Positions 26,503 through 36,370 are shown, counted from the first letter of the stretch. The stretch is DNA of 58,564 nucleotides from Silicimonas sp. (GCA_013002465.1 JABDJO010000019.1:1-58564); one strand, 5' to 3'. Numbers and translations are program-made. The notes: a model not told the origin generated them from the letters alone.

Positions 26503-27005
26503 ACACGGGGAACCTCCTAGCGGGAAAATCTGGCGGGCGCAAATCCCAAAACACGCGAAAGCGAAGATCGATTGCAGGTCCGGGTTCGTTTGGTCAGGTC
26601 GGAGCGATGGAACACCGGTCCAAGGTCGGCTTCGAGCCCAATTTGACAAATGCTGCTTGAAGCATGAACGGGTAGGAAGCGCGCATAGTTGCCGTTGGCC
26701 ATTGCGAGGTCGCCAATTGCGGTCACTCAACCCGACGAGTCAATGCAGAAGTCGCTGCCCCAAAATGTCGGCATTCACCGTCCCAGAATAGTTGCGCCTT
26801 TTTTTAATTTTCGGGATCCGCCCGTTGTCGTCGCAGTAAGAGGAGCCGGATGGCGATTTCGGTTTTTGTCGGCTGATCCTGGTGGAATCATCAAGGTTGC
26901 TTGGATATTGTTGCAATCCGTACCACTCACTCTAGAATTTCGGCAATTTGGGCGGTCAATTGAATCGGTTGACGCGGCATTCCTTTAAAAGATGGTGGGG
27001 AAAAA
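26503..27005. other. Non-coding stretch upstream of the binding-protein/kinase pair
   Basis: No convincing gene. Short frames lack ribosome binding sites and family likeness. A T8 run lies at 26800-26807. The right end (26940-27005) is relatively AT-rich and likely holds the promoter of the binding-protein gene. Confidence 0.4.
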
Positions 27006-27989
27006 GTGTTTCGTAATAGAATGTGGGCATCCATAGGTGCGGTGATACTTGCGATGCTTGTGGCGGTCTTCCTGTTGGCATCGCGGAATTCCGAACCGGA
27101 CGAACCGTTGCGTATAGGTCTTGTGGTCTGGCCACCGTATGAGATGGCCTATCTTGCTGAGGATCTTGGGTATTTCGACGGCCATAATATACAGCTGATC
27201 GATTATGGCTCTCCGGCCGAATTCGTGGTGGCCTATCAGGCGGGATCACTGGATGCGGTTGGAACCGTACTGGATTATGCGATCGAAATGCAGTTGGCCG
27301 ACCCCGTCCATAAGGTCGTGCTGATGATCGACCATTCCGTCGGCGGCGACGCGGTGGTCGTTCGCGCACCGGCCGAAAGCCTTGTCGATATCAAAGGAAA
27401 GCGCCTTGGATACGAAGCCAGCGCCCTGGGTGGTTACATGCTGAGCCGCGCTCTGGAGACCAACGACCTGACTCCAGACGACTTTGTGCTTGCGCCCACA
27501 GATATCCAGAACCAAGAGGCGGAGTTCCGTGCTGGCAATCTTGACGGGGTCGTGACCTACGAGCCGACCGTGACATCACTGCAAACTGACGGGCACGCGG
27601 TGGTTTTTGACAGTTCACAAATTCCCTTTGAAATCATCGACGTGTTGTTGTCTCACGACAGTTTGTCGCCGAAAAAGCAGGAAAAGCTTCATGTCTTCAT
27701 GCAAGGCTGGTTCCGCGCCATGGCGTATTTCCGGGAAAACCCGCAAGACGCCGCCGCCCGGGTCGTTGATCGGCAGGGGCTGAGTGTCGAGGATTTCCTG
27801 GCAACCTTCGAAGGGGTGGAGTTGATTGATCTGGAAACCAATCGAAGATTCCTTGCCGGGGCCGAACCTGCCCTGTTGGAACAATTGACCAGCCACCGCG
27901 ACAAGATGGTTGAACTGGGGTTTTTGCCCGAGGCCCCGGACGTGAGCACGATGTTTGACTCTCGCTACATTGAAGCGGTCGATAAGTGA
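27006..27989 (+). CDS. NMT1/SsuA-like periplasmic binding protein
   Basis: 327 residues from a GTG at 27006 with GGTGGGG upstream. A hydrophobic segment at about 8-26 acts as signal peptide or uncleaved anchor; there is no lipobox. The mature part is a type-2 periplasmic binding fold of the NMT1/THI5-like family: LRIGLVVWPPYEMAYLAEDLG in part near residue 36, a YGSPAEFVVAYQAGSLDAVGT-like signature near 68 and FRAGNLDGVVTYEPT near 174. These normally feed ABC importers of nitrate, sulfonates or thiamine precursors. No permease or ATPase is nearby; instead its stop overlaps the start of a hybrid kinase (GTGA), so a sensory role is likely. Confidence 0.85.
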   Translation: MFRNRMWASIGAVILAMLVAVFLLASRNSEPDEPLRIGLVVWPPYEMAYLAEDLGYFDGHNIQLIDYGSPAEFVVAYQAGSLDAVGTVLDYAIEMQLADPVHKVVLMIDHSVGGDAVVVRAPAESLVDIKGKRLGYEASALGGYMLSRALETNDLTPDDFVLAPTDIQNQEAEFRAGNLDGVVTYEPTVTSLQTDGHAVVFDSSQIPFEIIDVLLSHDSLSPKKQEKLHVFMQGWFRAMAYFRENPQDAAARVVDRQGLSVEDFLATFEGVELIDLETNRRFLAGAEPALLEQLTSHRDKMVELGFLPEAPDVSTMFDSRYIEAVDK

Positions 27990-30280
27990 CGCCAAAGCGA
28001 CCGCTACTTGTTCTGGTGATGTTGGCTGTACTGGGGGTCGGCGGGACCATTTCGGCCGTCGGCTTTTGGCTGATCCGGCAAGAGGCACAACAGCAGATCA
28101 GCCAACTTGCCGAACGCCAGAGCTTAGGTTTTACCCAAATGCTGGCGGGTGCGATCGAAGGTGCGCTGCGCAACGGAAACCGGTTGGAAGCCCGCGCACA
28201 GGTCATGCGGATGCCACTGAGCAAACCGGTTGACGCGGCCTATCTTATGGATGGTTCGCTAAAGATCATCTACTCGACCGATCTTGAAAAGGTGGGCGAA
28301 AGCTTTGCCGGAATTGGGTCAGATCGTCTTGTGACCGACCTAAAAGACTATGTGCCGCGCGCTGCATCCCTTGCGCGGCTCGATGCCGCCACCGGCACAC
28401 TTTGGGTTGCGGTATCGGTCCGGCTTCCGCCAAAAGAAGGCGAGCTGATCTCTTCGGAACGGGGCTCACTGCTGGTCGCCTATGACTATTGGGTGTGGGA
28501 GTCAGTCGCCAGCACCTATTCCCAGCGCAATGGTTTCGCCGCGATTGGCTTGCTGGCGGTGTTGTCGATTGTATTGTTGGCTCTGTTATGGGTGCTGGTG
28601 ACCCGTCGTATCCAACGCATGACCGAAGCCGCCGAAGATATGGCAAGCGGCAATCTGAACCGCACTATAGAAGTCCACGGCGAGGATGAGATTGGACGAC
28701 TGGGGTCGTCATTTGAGTCCCTTACCCGACAATTGGCCAACACGATTTCCGAATACGCAGCTAGTGAAAAACGGCTGAAATCGATCATGGATAGCGCCAG
28801 TGATGCAATCTTTCTGGTTGCCCAAGATGGGCAGATTTTGTTGGCAAACAACATCGCCGACAAACTTTTCGGGAAGGCACCGGATGAACAGCGCAACATC
28901 TCTTCCTTGCTTGATACCGGGGAAGACGTGCCATTCCTGGATTTTGCCTTCAGCGAGGAGGACAAAGGTCGAAATGGGTTGATCGGAGGAGGAGAAATCT
29001 CGCTCAGCGCGCGGCTGGCCGATGGCACTTTGACGCCGGTCGAAGTGTCCATGGGGCGTTATGCCGCCGATGAGGGATTGCGGTTCGTTCTTGTTGTCCG
29101 GGACGTCAGCGAACGCCAGAGGCTGGAATCGCAAGTACGGACCATGCAACGCATGGACGCTGTGGGACAATTGACGGCCGGCATCGCCCATGACTTTAAC
29201 AATTTGTTGGCAGTCTCCATGGGCAATCTAGAGTTACTGAAAGACTCCGACTTGGACGAGGCGCAACAGGACCTGGCCGATGCCGGCATCGAGGCATGTT
29301 TGCGCGGGGCAAACCTGGCGCGTCAACTGCTTGTGTTTGGGCGTAAAGCCGAGCTGAACCCAGAAGTTCTGAACATCAACGCAGTCGTTTCCGACGTGAG
29401 AAAACTGCTGCAACGGGCGGTGCCCGAGAACATTGACATCGAAACTTCCCTAAGCGCCAAGGTCTGGCCGACCTTCCTTGACCGCACACAGGTCGAAAGC
29501 GCTATTTTGAACCTTGCGATTAACGCACGTGATGCCATGCCCGAAGGCGGCACGCTGACAATTGAAACCGAAAATATTCGCTTGGATACCGAATACGCCC
29601 TCGGCCACCGGCTTGAAATCTCGCCCGGGCCTTATGTGATGGTCGCAGTGACCGACACGGGCCATGGTATCCCGCCAGAAGACATTGACCGTGTTTTCGA
29701 GCCGTTTTTTACAACCAAAGAGGTCGGCAAGGGTTCCGGTATGGGGCTTGCGATGGTGTTTGGACTGGTCAAACAGTCCGGCGGTAACGCCATGATTTAC
29801 AGTGAAATGGGCGTCGGAACGACGGTGAAACTGTATTTCCCACGAACTGAAAGGATAGATCAAAAACCCCAGACCGTTTCTGCCGACCCGAAGCCATCGT
29901 TGGGAACAGAGACGATTCTGCTGGTTGAAGACGACGAAGGCGTTCGCAAGACGATGGCTCGGCACCTTGAAAACCTGGCGTATGATGTCGTGCTTGCAGT
30001 GAATGGCGACGACGCTGTCCGGCAAATATCGGAGGGCCTGCAATTCGATCTTGTATTGACCGATGTTGTCATGGACGGAGCAGTGCAGGGGCCGGAATTA
30101 GCCAAGATAGTTCTTTCCGAGATGCCTGGATTACCCGTCATTTTAATGAGCGGCTATCCCAAAGGTGCCACCGAAAATGGAAACGGCCAGTTGGCACATC
30201 TCACTATGCTGACCAAGCCGATCCAAAAGATGGACTTGGCAAGAGCAATTCGGCTTGAATTTTCGAGACTAAAGCGCTGA
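27986..30280 (+). CDS. Hybrid sensor histidine kinase with receiver domain
   Basis: 764 residues from a GTG that overlaps the previous stop by four bases. Order of domains: membrane segment about 9-29; periplasmic sensor region about 30-180; membrane segment about 185-207; HAMP about 208-262; PAS about 265-378; HisKA with phosphorylated H402 in GIAHDFNN; HATPase with N box [16 protein letters not shown]1 DTGHGIP and G2 [10 protein letters not shown]-terminal receiver about 648-764 with phospho-acceptor D693 in [10 protein letters not shown]. No separate response regulator is adjacent. Paired with the binding protein, it probably reads ligand-loaded binding protein in the periplasm. Confidence 0.93.
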   Translation: MTPKRPLLVLVMLAVLGVGGTISAVGFWLIRQEAQQQISQLAERQSLGFTQMLAGAIEGALRNGNRLEARAQVMRMPLSKPVDAAYLMDGSLKIIYSTDLEKVGESFAGIGSDRLVTDLKDYVPRAASLARLDAATGTLWVAVSVRLPPKEGELISSERGSLLVAYDYWVWESVASTYSQRNGFAAIGLLAVLSIVLLALLWVLVTRRIQRMTEAAEDMASGNLNRTIEVHGEDEIGRLGSSFESLTRQLANTISEYAASEKRLKSIMDSASDAIFLVAQDGQILLANNIADKLFGKAPDEQRNISSLLDTGEDVPFLDFAFSEEDKGRNGLIGGGEISLSARLADGTLTPVEVSMGRYAADEGLRFVLVVRDVSERQRLESQVRTMQRMDAVGQLTAGIAHDFNNLLAVSMGNLELLKDSDLDEAQQDLADAGIEACLRGANLARQLLVFGRKAELNPEVLNINAVVSDVRKLLQRAVPENIDIETSLSAKVWPTFLDRTQVESAILNLAINARDAMPEGGTLTIETENIRLDTEYALGHRLEISPGPYVMVAVTDTGHGIPPEDIDRVFEPFFTTKEVGKGSGMGLAMVFGLVKQSGGNAMIYSEMGVGTTVKLYFPRTERIDQKPQTVSADPKPSLGTETILLVEDDEGVRKTMARHLENLAYDVVLAVNGDDAVRQISEGLQFDLVLTDVVMDGAVQGPELAKIVLSEMPGLPVILMSGYPKGATENGNGQLAHLTMLTKPIQKMDLARAIRLEFSRLKR

Positions 30281-30760
30281 ATTTCAAGCCCTTCCCCAAG
30301 CCGACAGTCCTAGAACTGGATTCGCCAATGCACGGTTGTCGCGCCGCGAGGACCCGTGAATCTCATCTGTTGTGGCCAATCAGCCCGCTCAATATCAGCG
30401 CACTTCCAGAAAATTGGCGCCGGGCATTCTTGTTCAGACTCTTTGCGACGGCGGCGGTTCTCTGTTCTCCGCCCCAGTTGCTTTTCGCTAACGTCGCGAA
30501 GTATTTAAACCGGCCGTTTGCGTGATTGCGGCGAACTGGGGCTTTGCCCCGCAAAACAGACCTTTATGCTCCAGAACGTCCTTACAATGCGCGGCCGCGC
30601 CAACCTCGGACGGGACAATTTCCGATCCTTGCAGCATGCAATACCTACCAGCAATTTCGGACTCGCTGACCCGCAAACTCAGGCATTAAGTTCCGGCCAC
30701 ATTGCTTCGAAAGGGGCAGCGCGTGGATCGCGTTAAGTCAAAGCGACCGGACACGTCGCC
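30281..30760. other. Non-coding stretch downstream of the kinase
   Basis: No gene is supported. It contains a GGGGC-TTT-GCCCC hairpin near 30537-30549 and a 9-base inverted repeat GCCCCAGTT (30471-30479) / AACTGGGGC (30535-30543), which could serve as a terminator region for the kinase operon. Confidence 0.4.
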
Positions 30761-31249
30761 CTATTCACAGGGCCACGCCGCATCCTTGCCAATCACCGGA
30801 TGACGCAGTTCGCTTTCGACCTCGATCCCAAGTCGGGACGCCAGACCACCGTTGATCTCAAGAACGTACTGGATGCCCTCGCCGCCCTCGATGCCGGTTT
30901 CGTCAAGTGGAATCGCATTTTCATGGACCCGAACAACCTTACCGGTGGCATCCATGAAGATCATATCCAGCGGAATGAGTGTGTTGCGCATCCAGAACGA
31001 GACAAACTGCGGCGCGTCATAAACGAACAGCATTCCGGCACTTCGAGGCAGGCTTTCGCGATGCATCAGGCCTTGCGACCGTTCGGCCCCGTCATCGGCC
31101 ACCTCGACCGAAAACCGCGCCTGCCCCCAGTCGCCGCGCAGATCCACCCGGTCAGGCGAACAACCGGCCCAAAGCTGACCGGCGCAAACAAACAGAACAG
31201 CCGTAAGGGCGGCTATTCGTCCTCGTCTGATTTGAGAGCTGCTTCCCAA
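30761..31249 (-). CDS. DUF192 family exported protein
   Basis: 162 residues. The only suitable start is a TTG at 31249, overlapping the end of the cold-shock gene by 37 bases, with a weak AGGT ribosome binding site; the first 28 residues then form a clear signal peptide (arginine-rich, then AALTAVLFVCAG, with likely cleavage after LWAG or QLWA). The mature part carries DUF192 marks: RSQGLMHRESLP, GMLFVYD and SFWMRNTLIPLDMIF. Family function is not known. It is probably co-transcribed with the cold-shock gene. Confidence 0.85.
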   Translation of the reverse strand: MGSSSQIRRGRIAALTAVLFVCAGQLWAGCSPDRVDLRGDWGQARFSVEVADDGAERSQGLMHRESLPRSAGMLFVYDAPQFVSFWMRNTLIPLDMIFMDATGKVVRVHENAIPLDETGIEGGEGIQYVLEINGGLASRLGIEVESELRHPVIGKDAAWPCE

Positions 31250-31767
31250 GAGGTTACCTGCGTGGCCATCCGGCCCCGCTTTCCTTCCACCACACGCAAC
31301 GACACCGCTTCACCTGGTTGCAGGTCTGCAAGCCCGGAGCGGCGCAAGACTTCGATATGCAGAAAGACATCCTCGTCCCGGCCAAAGACATTCGCAAAGC
31401 CAAAACCCTTGGCCTTGTCGAACCATTTGACCCGGGCTGGCATCAGTGGAAGTGACAGATCGACCGGCTCGGCGATCTCGCCGCCGGCCGCCATCGGCTC
31501 TTCCATCTCGATGGCCGCGGGAGGATCTATCTGAAGAACCTCCACGGCCTGGATCCCGCGCGCTGTCTCCTGCACGATCACTTCAATCCCTGCCGCGTCG
31601 GCGACAGAAGATTGTCCAAAGTTCCGTAGAACATTGGCGTGGAGCAGTATGTCCGGTCCTCCTTGATCCGAAACGACGAAGCCGAATCCCTTCGACGGAT
31701 CAAACCATTTAACAGTCCCGGTGACGCGCGCCCCGTCATTTTCGGCGTCGGTCATCTCTTGCATCAT
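31213..31767 (-). CDS. Cold-shock protein with two CSD domains
   Basis: About 184 residues from the ATG at 31767; a GTG at 31782 and ATGs at 31764 and 31755 are alternatives, and a GAGGG lies in this stretch, so the start is uncertain by a few codons. There are two cold-shock domains joined by an acidic linker: the first has TGTVKWFDPSKGFGFVVSD, the second ARVKWFDKAKGFGFANVF, each with the RNP1 motif KGFGF. The double form is typical of alphaproteobacteria. It binds single-stranded nucleic acid in the cytoplasm. An inverted repeat upstream (31795-31812) could be part of the 5' leader. Confidence 0.9.
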   Translation of the reverse strand: MMQEMTDAENDGARVTGTVKWFDPSKGFGFVVSDQGGPDILLHANVLRNFGQSSVADAAGIEVIVQETARGIQAVEVLQIDPPAAIEMEEPMAAGGEIAEPVDLSLPLMPARVKWFDKAKGFGFANVFGRDEDVFLHIEVLRRSGLADLQPGEAVSLRVVEGKRGRMATQVTSWEAALKSDEDE

Positions 31768-31794
31768 CCCTCGGGTTTCCACCCATCATTTTTT

Positions 31795-31812
31795 CAATAG
31801 TTTGGTCTATTG
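31795..31812 (-). promoter_or_regulatory. Inverted repeat upstream of cold-shock gene
   Basis: CAATAG-N6-CTATTG, perfect 6-base arms, 27 bases before the cold-shock start. It may be an operator or a small hairpin in a cold-responsive 5' leader. Confidence 0.4.
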
Positions 31813-31871
31813 GCGTGAACTAATGCAACTTTAAAGCCTGACCGGGCGTCAATTTTATGTGCAGATTTCCA

Positions 31872-32477
31872 TTAGGGGTACAGACGTGTGACATCCCAAG
31901 CACGATCCGTTGCTTCCCTGGTCCACCGAAACCGGTCGTGCAGGCGAAAATCACCGTCGGCCCAAAACTCGATTTCGACCGGTGTGATGCGAAAACCACC
32001 CCAAAACTCGGGTCGTTTCGGTGAAAGACCGTGCTTAATGCCCATTTTCGCCGCTTCTGCCATCAGGGTTTCGCGGGATTTCAGTGGCTGCGACTGGCGT
32101 GACGCCCAGGCCCCGATCCGGCTTTTCAGGGCGCGAGAGGCGTAATAGGCATCTGCCTGCTGGCCGTCCTCGATCGTCACAGTACCACGCGCCCGGATCT
32201 GTCGGCGCTGCGATTTCCAGTGGATCACCAAGGCCGCCTTGGCGTTCGCCGCCAGTTCCTGACCCTTGGCGCTGTTGTAGTTGGTGAAAAAGACAAAGGC
32301 GTTATCCTCGATCTCTTTTAGCAGCACCATCCGTGCGTTTGGCATCCCCGAGGCGTCCACCGTCGACAGGGCCATTGCTGTCGGATCGTTGATCTCGGTC
32401 GTCTCGGCCTCGGCCATCCAGCGTCGGGCGATCTGGAAGGGATCGTCGCCCTCGAACTTGCCACTTCGATCCGTCAT
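31872..32477 (-). CDS. pdxH: Pyridoxamine 5'-phosphate oxidase
   Basis: 201 residues from the ATG at 32477 with AAAAGGTG upstream; longer frames reach into fabI regulatory sequence and are rejected. FMN-dependent enzyme that makes pyridoxal 5'-phosphate from pyridoxamine or pyridoxine phosphate. Visible: the [18 protein letters not shown]-terminal region in part, [21 protein letters not shown] in part (FMN contact), [13 protein letters not shown], and the C-terminal [14 protein letters not shown] ending in RLYP, the family's usual final residues. It is divergent from fabI with 93 bases between. Confidence 0.95.
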   Translation of the reverse strand: MTDRSGKFEGDDPFQIARRWMAEAETTEINDPTAMALSTVDASGMPNARMVLLKEIEDNAFVFFTNYNSAKGQELAANAKAALVIHWKSQRRQIRARGTVTIEDGQQADAYYASRALKSRIGAWASRQSQPLKSRETLMAEAAKMGIKHGLSPKRPEFWGGFRITPVEIEFWADGDFRLHDRFRWTREATDRAWDVTRLYP

Positions 32478-32570
32478 ATCGGGCACCTTTTGTCCTTCGG
32501 TCACACTCTTGATGCGTCTGACGTGATCGCATAGACCCGCAACAAGATAAATGGGGGGCGAGGAGAAATC

Positions 32571-33386
32571 ATGACGACGGGTTTGATGGCAGGCAAACGT
32601 GGCCTGATCATGGGGTTGGCAAATGACAAATCCATTGCCTGGGGCATCGCCAAAGCAGTTGCCGACCAAGGGGCCGAACTGGCTTTTTCCTATCAGGGCG
32701 ATGCGTTACTAAAGCGGGTTAAACCACTGGCCGAGCAGCTTGGGTCGGATTTCGTGGTTCCCTGCGATGTGTCCGACATGGACAGCCTGGACGCTCTTTT
32801 CGCCGAAATCGAGAAACGTTGGGGAAAGCTGGATTTCGTCGTCCACGCCATCGGTTTTTCCGACAAGAACGAGCTTCGCGGCAAATACGTGAACACCAGT
32901 CGCGAGAATTTCGCGATGTCGATGGACATATCGGTCTATTCCTTTACCGCCATCTGCAAGCGCGCAAGTGAAATGATGCCGGATGGAGGATCGCTTCTGA
33001 CGCTCACCTACTACGGCGCGGAACGCGTCATGCCCCATTACAACGTCATGGGCGTCTGCAAGGCGGCCCTGGAGGCGAGCGTGCGCTATATCGCCGAGGA
33101 TCTGGGAAAAGACGGAATCCGCTGCAATGCCATCAGTGCTGGAACCATCAAGACACTGGCCGCCTCTGGCATTGGGGATTTCCGCTATATTCTGAAGTGG
33201 AACGAATACAACTCGCCCCTGCGCCGCAATGTCACCATCGAAGACGTGGGCGGATCCGCTCTGTATCTGTTGTCTGATCTTGGCGCTGCTGTGACGGGCG
33301 AGGTTCATCATGTCGATGCAGGATACCATGTCGTCGGCATGAAGGCGCTCGACGCCCCGGACATGACCTACGACAAGAAGGAATAA
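32571..33386 (+). CDS. fabI: Enoyl-[acyl-carrier-protein] reductase (NADH)
   Basis: 271 residues. Last reduction step of each fatty acid elongation cycle. The short-chain dehydrogenase fold is seen with [13 protein letters not shown] near residue 15 (cofactor loop), the VHAIGF motif near 90, and the FabI-type Y-x6-K pair Y157/K164 in [10 protein letters not shown]. The acyl-contact [11 protein letters not shown] loop follows. The ATG at 32571 has GGCGAGGAGA upstream. The C-terminus is about ten residues longer than in E. coli FabI. It is the target of triclosan-type inhibitors in other species. Confidence 0.95.
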   Translation: MTTGLMAGKRGLIMGLANDKSIAWGIAKAVADQGAELAFSYQGDALLKRVKPLAEQLGSDFVVPCDVSDMDSLDALFAEIEKRWGKLDFVVHAIGFSDKNELRGKYVNTSRENFAMSMDISVYSFTAICKRASEMMPDGGSLLTLTYYGAERVMPHYNVMGVCKAALEASVRYIAEDLGKDGIRCNAISAGTIKTLAASGIGDFRYILKWNEYNSPLRRNVTIEDVGGSALYLLSDLGAAVTGEVHHVDAGYHVVGMKALDAPDMTYDKKE

Positions 33387-33501
33387 GTGCCGTGACAACT
33401 AGCCTGCCGCATGATCGAATGATGCGCTTTTCGGCGTATTCGACGGTCGGGCAGGTTGCGCATTGCATCAATACTCAATTCCTCAATCCAAGAGGTGCCG
33501 A

Positions 33502-34005
33502 ATGAACGACCGACTGCCACACGAAAAAGGGTTTCACGTCAGCTGGGACCAGATCCACCGCGATGCACGCGCCCTGGCCTGGAGGTTGGACGGACGCGGC
33601 CCCATGGACGGTGGCTGGAAAGCGATTGTCGCCATAACGCGGGGCGGCATGGCACCCGCGATGATCATCGCCCGCTAACTGGACGTGCGCACCGTCGATA
33701 CGATCAGCGTCAAAAGTTATGACCATCAGGCACAGTCGCAAGCCGTGATCCTGAAGGCGCCCAACGAAGAGATGATGGGCGACGGCACTGGCATCCTGGT
33801 GATCGACGATCTGGTCGATTCAGGCAAAACGCTGGAATTGGTGCGCGAGCATTATCCAAATGCGCATTATGCGACGGTCTATGCCAAGCCTAGCGGCGAG
33901 CCCTTGGTCGACACGTTCATCACCGGTGTCAGTCAGGACACCTGGATCTTTTTTCCCTGGGATATGGCGCTGCAATACGTCGAACCCTATCGGGGCACCG
34001 ACTGA
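33502..34005 (+). pseudogene. gpt: Xanthine phosphoribosyltransferase, interrupted by in-frame TAA
   Basis: The frame from ATG 33502 (ribosome binding site AGAGGTG) encodes an intact-looking Gpt of 167 codons except for TAA at 33676-33678. Before it: [21 protein letters not shown]; after it, in the same frame: [17 protein letters not shown], the PRPP-binding motif [14 protein letters not shown], and the family C-terminus [15 protein letters not shown]. In relatives this codon is Glu (GAA, in ARELDVR), so a single G-to-T change explains the stop. The C-terminal half cannot bind purine properly alone. Either a recent inactivating mutation of xanthine/guanine salvage or a sequencing error. Confidence 0.85.
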
Positions 34006-34007
34006 CA

Positions 34008-34409
34008 CTAGAACTCGGCGCGATCGCCTCGAAACCACCTGTAGGTATCGCGAAAGTCGAACCCGAGCGACACCGCATTGACGACAAACAACACTGTCAC
34101 ATACGTCGCATAGGCGGGCACCAATTCGTGCGAGTATGCCAAAAGAGGTGCAAGGATAAGCATCAGCGGCGACCAGAACAGAATGTGCGATAAGGCCATC
34201 AGCCGCGATAGGCCCCTGAGAACAAAGGCAAGAACGAAATTGGGGGCGATGCCACAATAAGCCAGCATGGCAATCACACTTCCCATGGGCTGATCCAGAA
34301 AGAAGACGCTCGCCAGGTTCGCCGGACCAAGTGCGAACACGATCCAGACCCGGACCCAAACCGGCAGTCGCCAGAAACTCTGCCAGATTTCCTCTAACAC
34401 CAAGTGCAT
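34008..34409 (-). CDS. Small four-helix membrane protein, family copy 1
   Basis: 133 residues with about four membrane segments (18-38, 43-63, 70-90, 97-118). The C-terminal signature is VVNAVSLGFDFRDTYRWFRGDR. A second member of the same family lies at 52163-52576 ([24 protein letters not shown] at the matching place). Both share the RIW/RVW start of helix 1, the S-H-[IL]-L-[FW]-x-P-[LM] motif of helix 3 and the F/V-x-x-N-x-V-S-x-x-x-D ending. I know no function. It is convergent with gpt, two bases apart. AAGGA lies directly against the ATG, so a GTG start three codons later is possible. Confidence 0.7.
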   Translation of the reverse strand: MHLVLEEIWQSFWRLPVWVRVWIVFALGPANLASVFFLDQPMGSVIAMLAYCGIAPNFVLAFVLRGLSRLMALSHILFWSPLMLILAPLLAYSHELVPAYATYVTVLFVVNAVSLGFDFRDTYRWFRGDRAEF

Positions 34410-34527
34410 TCCTTCGTATCGGACGGTTCGATAAGGCCCGATTTCCCAGCCAGACGCTCGGCCAACCCTTGCCCTGCCACCGGCCCTCAGTTACGACACC
34501 TCGATCGTTAAGAAAAGGCGCGCGCAC

Positions 34528-36369
34528 ATGGCTAAGAAAAAGGGAACGAGTGTTGTCACATTCGCAATCCTGCTCCTGTTGATCCTGGGATTGGCCGGCT
34601 TTGGTGTCACCAACTTTGGTGGCTCGGTTCGCTCGGTCGCAACCGTGGGCTCGGCCGAGGTCACGACCAATGACTATGCCCGTGCCATCGACGCCCAGAT
34701 GCGGGCGTTTCAACAGCAGACTGGCCAGCAGATGGATTTTCAACAGGCTCGCGCTTTCGGTCTGGATCGGATCGCGCTGGCGCAGTTGATCGGCAACGCC
34801 GCCCTTGAAGACGAGGTGGCCAGCATCGGTATTTCGGCGGGCGATGAGACCGTTGGACGGCGCATCCAGGGATCGGAAGAGTTTCGCAACGCATCCGGCG
34901 AATTCGACCGCCAGATCTACGAACTCATGCTTGAGCGCAGTCGAACCAATGCCGACGACTTTGAGACCCGCGTACGCAGCGACATCGCCGAAGGTCTGTT
35001 GCAAAGCGCCGTCGCCGCAGGTGTGCGCACCCCCGATATTTTCACCGATACGCTTTTCAACTATGCCCGCGAAACCCGCGATGTGACCTGGGCCCGCCTG
35101 ACCAGCGACGACCTTGAAACCCAAATCGCAGAGCCAAGCGAAGCCGATCTGGAAGTCTATCACACGGAGAACCCCGAGGATTTCACTCGCCCGGAAACCA
35201 AGGTCATCACCTATGCCCTGTTGACGCCCGAAATGCTGGCCAGCCAGATCGAGGTCAGCGAGGATCAGTTGCGCACGCTTTATGACGCGCGGATCGACGA
35301 ATTCGTGCAACCCGAACGCCGCCTTGTCGAACGCCTGGTATTTCCCGACGAAGCACAGGCCGAGGCCGCGCGCGATCAGATCGACGCGGGCGAAACCAGC
35401 TTTGACGTGCTTGTGGCCTTGCGTGGGCTTGATCTGGCCGACGTGGACCTTGGCGACGTGACCCGCGATGAACTTGGACCCGCCGCTGATGCCATTTTTG
35501 CCCTTGAGGAACCTGGTGTGGCAGGCCCCCTGCCGTCGGACTTTGGCCCGGCGCTGTTTCGCATGAACGGTATTCTGGCGGCGCAGGAAACCACATTCGA
35601 GGACGCGCGCGCCGATCTCACAACTGAAGCCGCACTTGATCGCGCACGACGAATTATCCTTGAGTCCGTGCCCCAGATCCAGGATTTGCTGGCCGGTGGT
35701 GCCGACATGTCGGTCCTGGCCGAACGCACCGACATGGAAGCCGGCACCATCGAGTGGAATGCGCAGGTTTTTGAAGGCGTTGCAGCTTATACAGCCTTTC
35801 GAAGTGCCGCAGCCGCCGCCCAGAAGGGCGGCTTTGCCGAGGTGATCGACCTGGATGATGGCGGTATCGTATCGCTTTCGGTGGACGACGTGCGCGCGCC
35901 AGAACTTCGCCCTCTGGACCAGGTTCGCGATGACGTGACGTCCGCCTGGATAGAAGCCAGAACCAGTGAGGCCCTGGTCGAACAGGGCGAAGCCCTGGCC
36001 GAACAAATCCGCAATGGCCGCGAGATGGCCGCGCTTGGATTGCGTCTGGAAACCAATCGGGGACTGGAACGCGCCGCCTTTATCGAAGGCACACCGCCCG
36101 ATTTCACCACCGCGCTTTTCGAGATGGAACCAAACGAACTTCGCGTGCTCTCGGCGGACGGTGACGCGTGGCTCTTGCGCCTTGACGCCATTGCCGCCCC
36201 GGATGCAAGCACGCCAGCAGCCGAGGCCCTGCGCAACGATTTCGCATCCAGAACCGCCATCGACTTTTCGTCCGGGATCACTGCCGCTTTCACGCAGGCG
36301 CTGGTCAACAACGCCGATGTCGAACTGAACCAGGCCGCATTGAACGCTGTCGGCGCTCAACGCCCCTGA
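34528..36369 (+). CDS. PpiD-like periplasmic peptidyl-prolyl isomerase
   Basis: 613 residues. One N-terminal membrane anchor (about 10-28) followed by a periplasmic SurA_N-type helical region (about 40-250), a parvulin-like rotamase region (about 255-365) and a helical C-terminal part. This is the PpiD/SurA_N_3 organisation: an inner-membrane-anchored chaperone near the Sec translocon that helps exported outer-membrane proteins. The rotamase part is degenerate, as usual for PpiD. Its stop is one base before the trpE start, so the two genes are one operon. Confidence 0.9.
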   Translation: MAKKKGTSVVTFAILLLLILGLAGFGVTNFGGSVRSVATVGSAEVTTNDYARAIDAQMRAFQQQTGQQMDFQQARAFGLDRIALAQLIGNAALEDEVASIGISAGDETVGRRIQGSEEFRNASGEFDRQIYELMLERSRTNADDFETRVRSDIAEGLLQSAVAAGVRTPDIFTDTLFNYARETRDVTWARLTSDDLETQIAEPSEADLEVYHTENPEDFTRPETKVITYALLTPEMLASQIEVSEDQLRTLYDARIDEFVQPERRLVERLVFPDEAQAEAARDQIDAGETSFDVLVALRGLDLADVDLGDVTRDELGPAADAIFALEEPGVAGPLPSDFGPALFRMNGILAAQETTFEDARADLTTEAALDRARRIILESVPQIQDLLAGGADMSVLAERTDMEAGTIEWNAQVFEGVAAYTAFRSAAAAAQKGGFAEVIDLDDGGIVSLSVDDVRAPELRPLDQVRDDVTSAWIEARTSEALVEQGEALAEQIRNGREMAALGLRLETNRGLERAAFIEGTPPDFTTALFEMEPNELRVLSADGDAWLLRLDAIAAPDASTPAAEALRNDFASRTAIDFSSGITAAFTQALVNNADVELNQAALNAVGAQRP

Positions 36370-36370
36370 C

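Noticed and set aside
26426-30760. Integrative element inserted at tRNA-Pro
   Set aside because: The binding-protein/kinase pair lies on the 5' side of the tRNA, while integration normally uses the 3' end; there is no integrase and no copy of the tRNA end near 30760.
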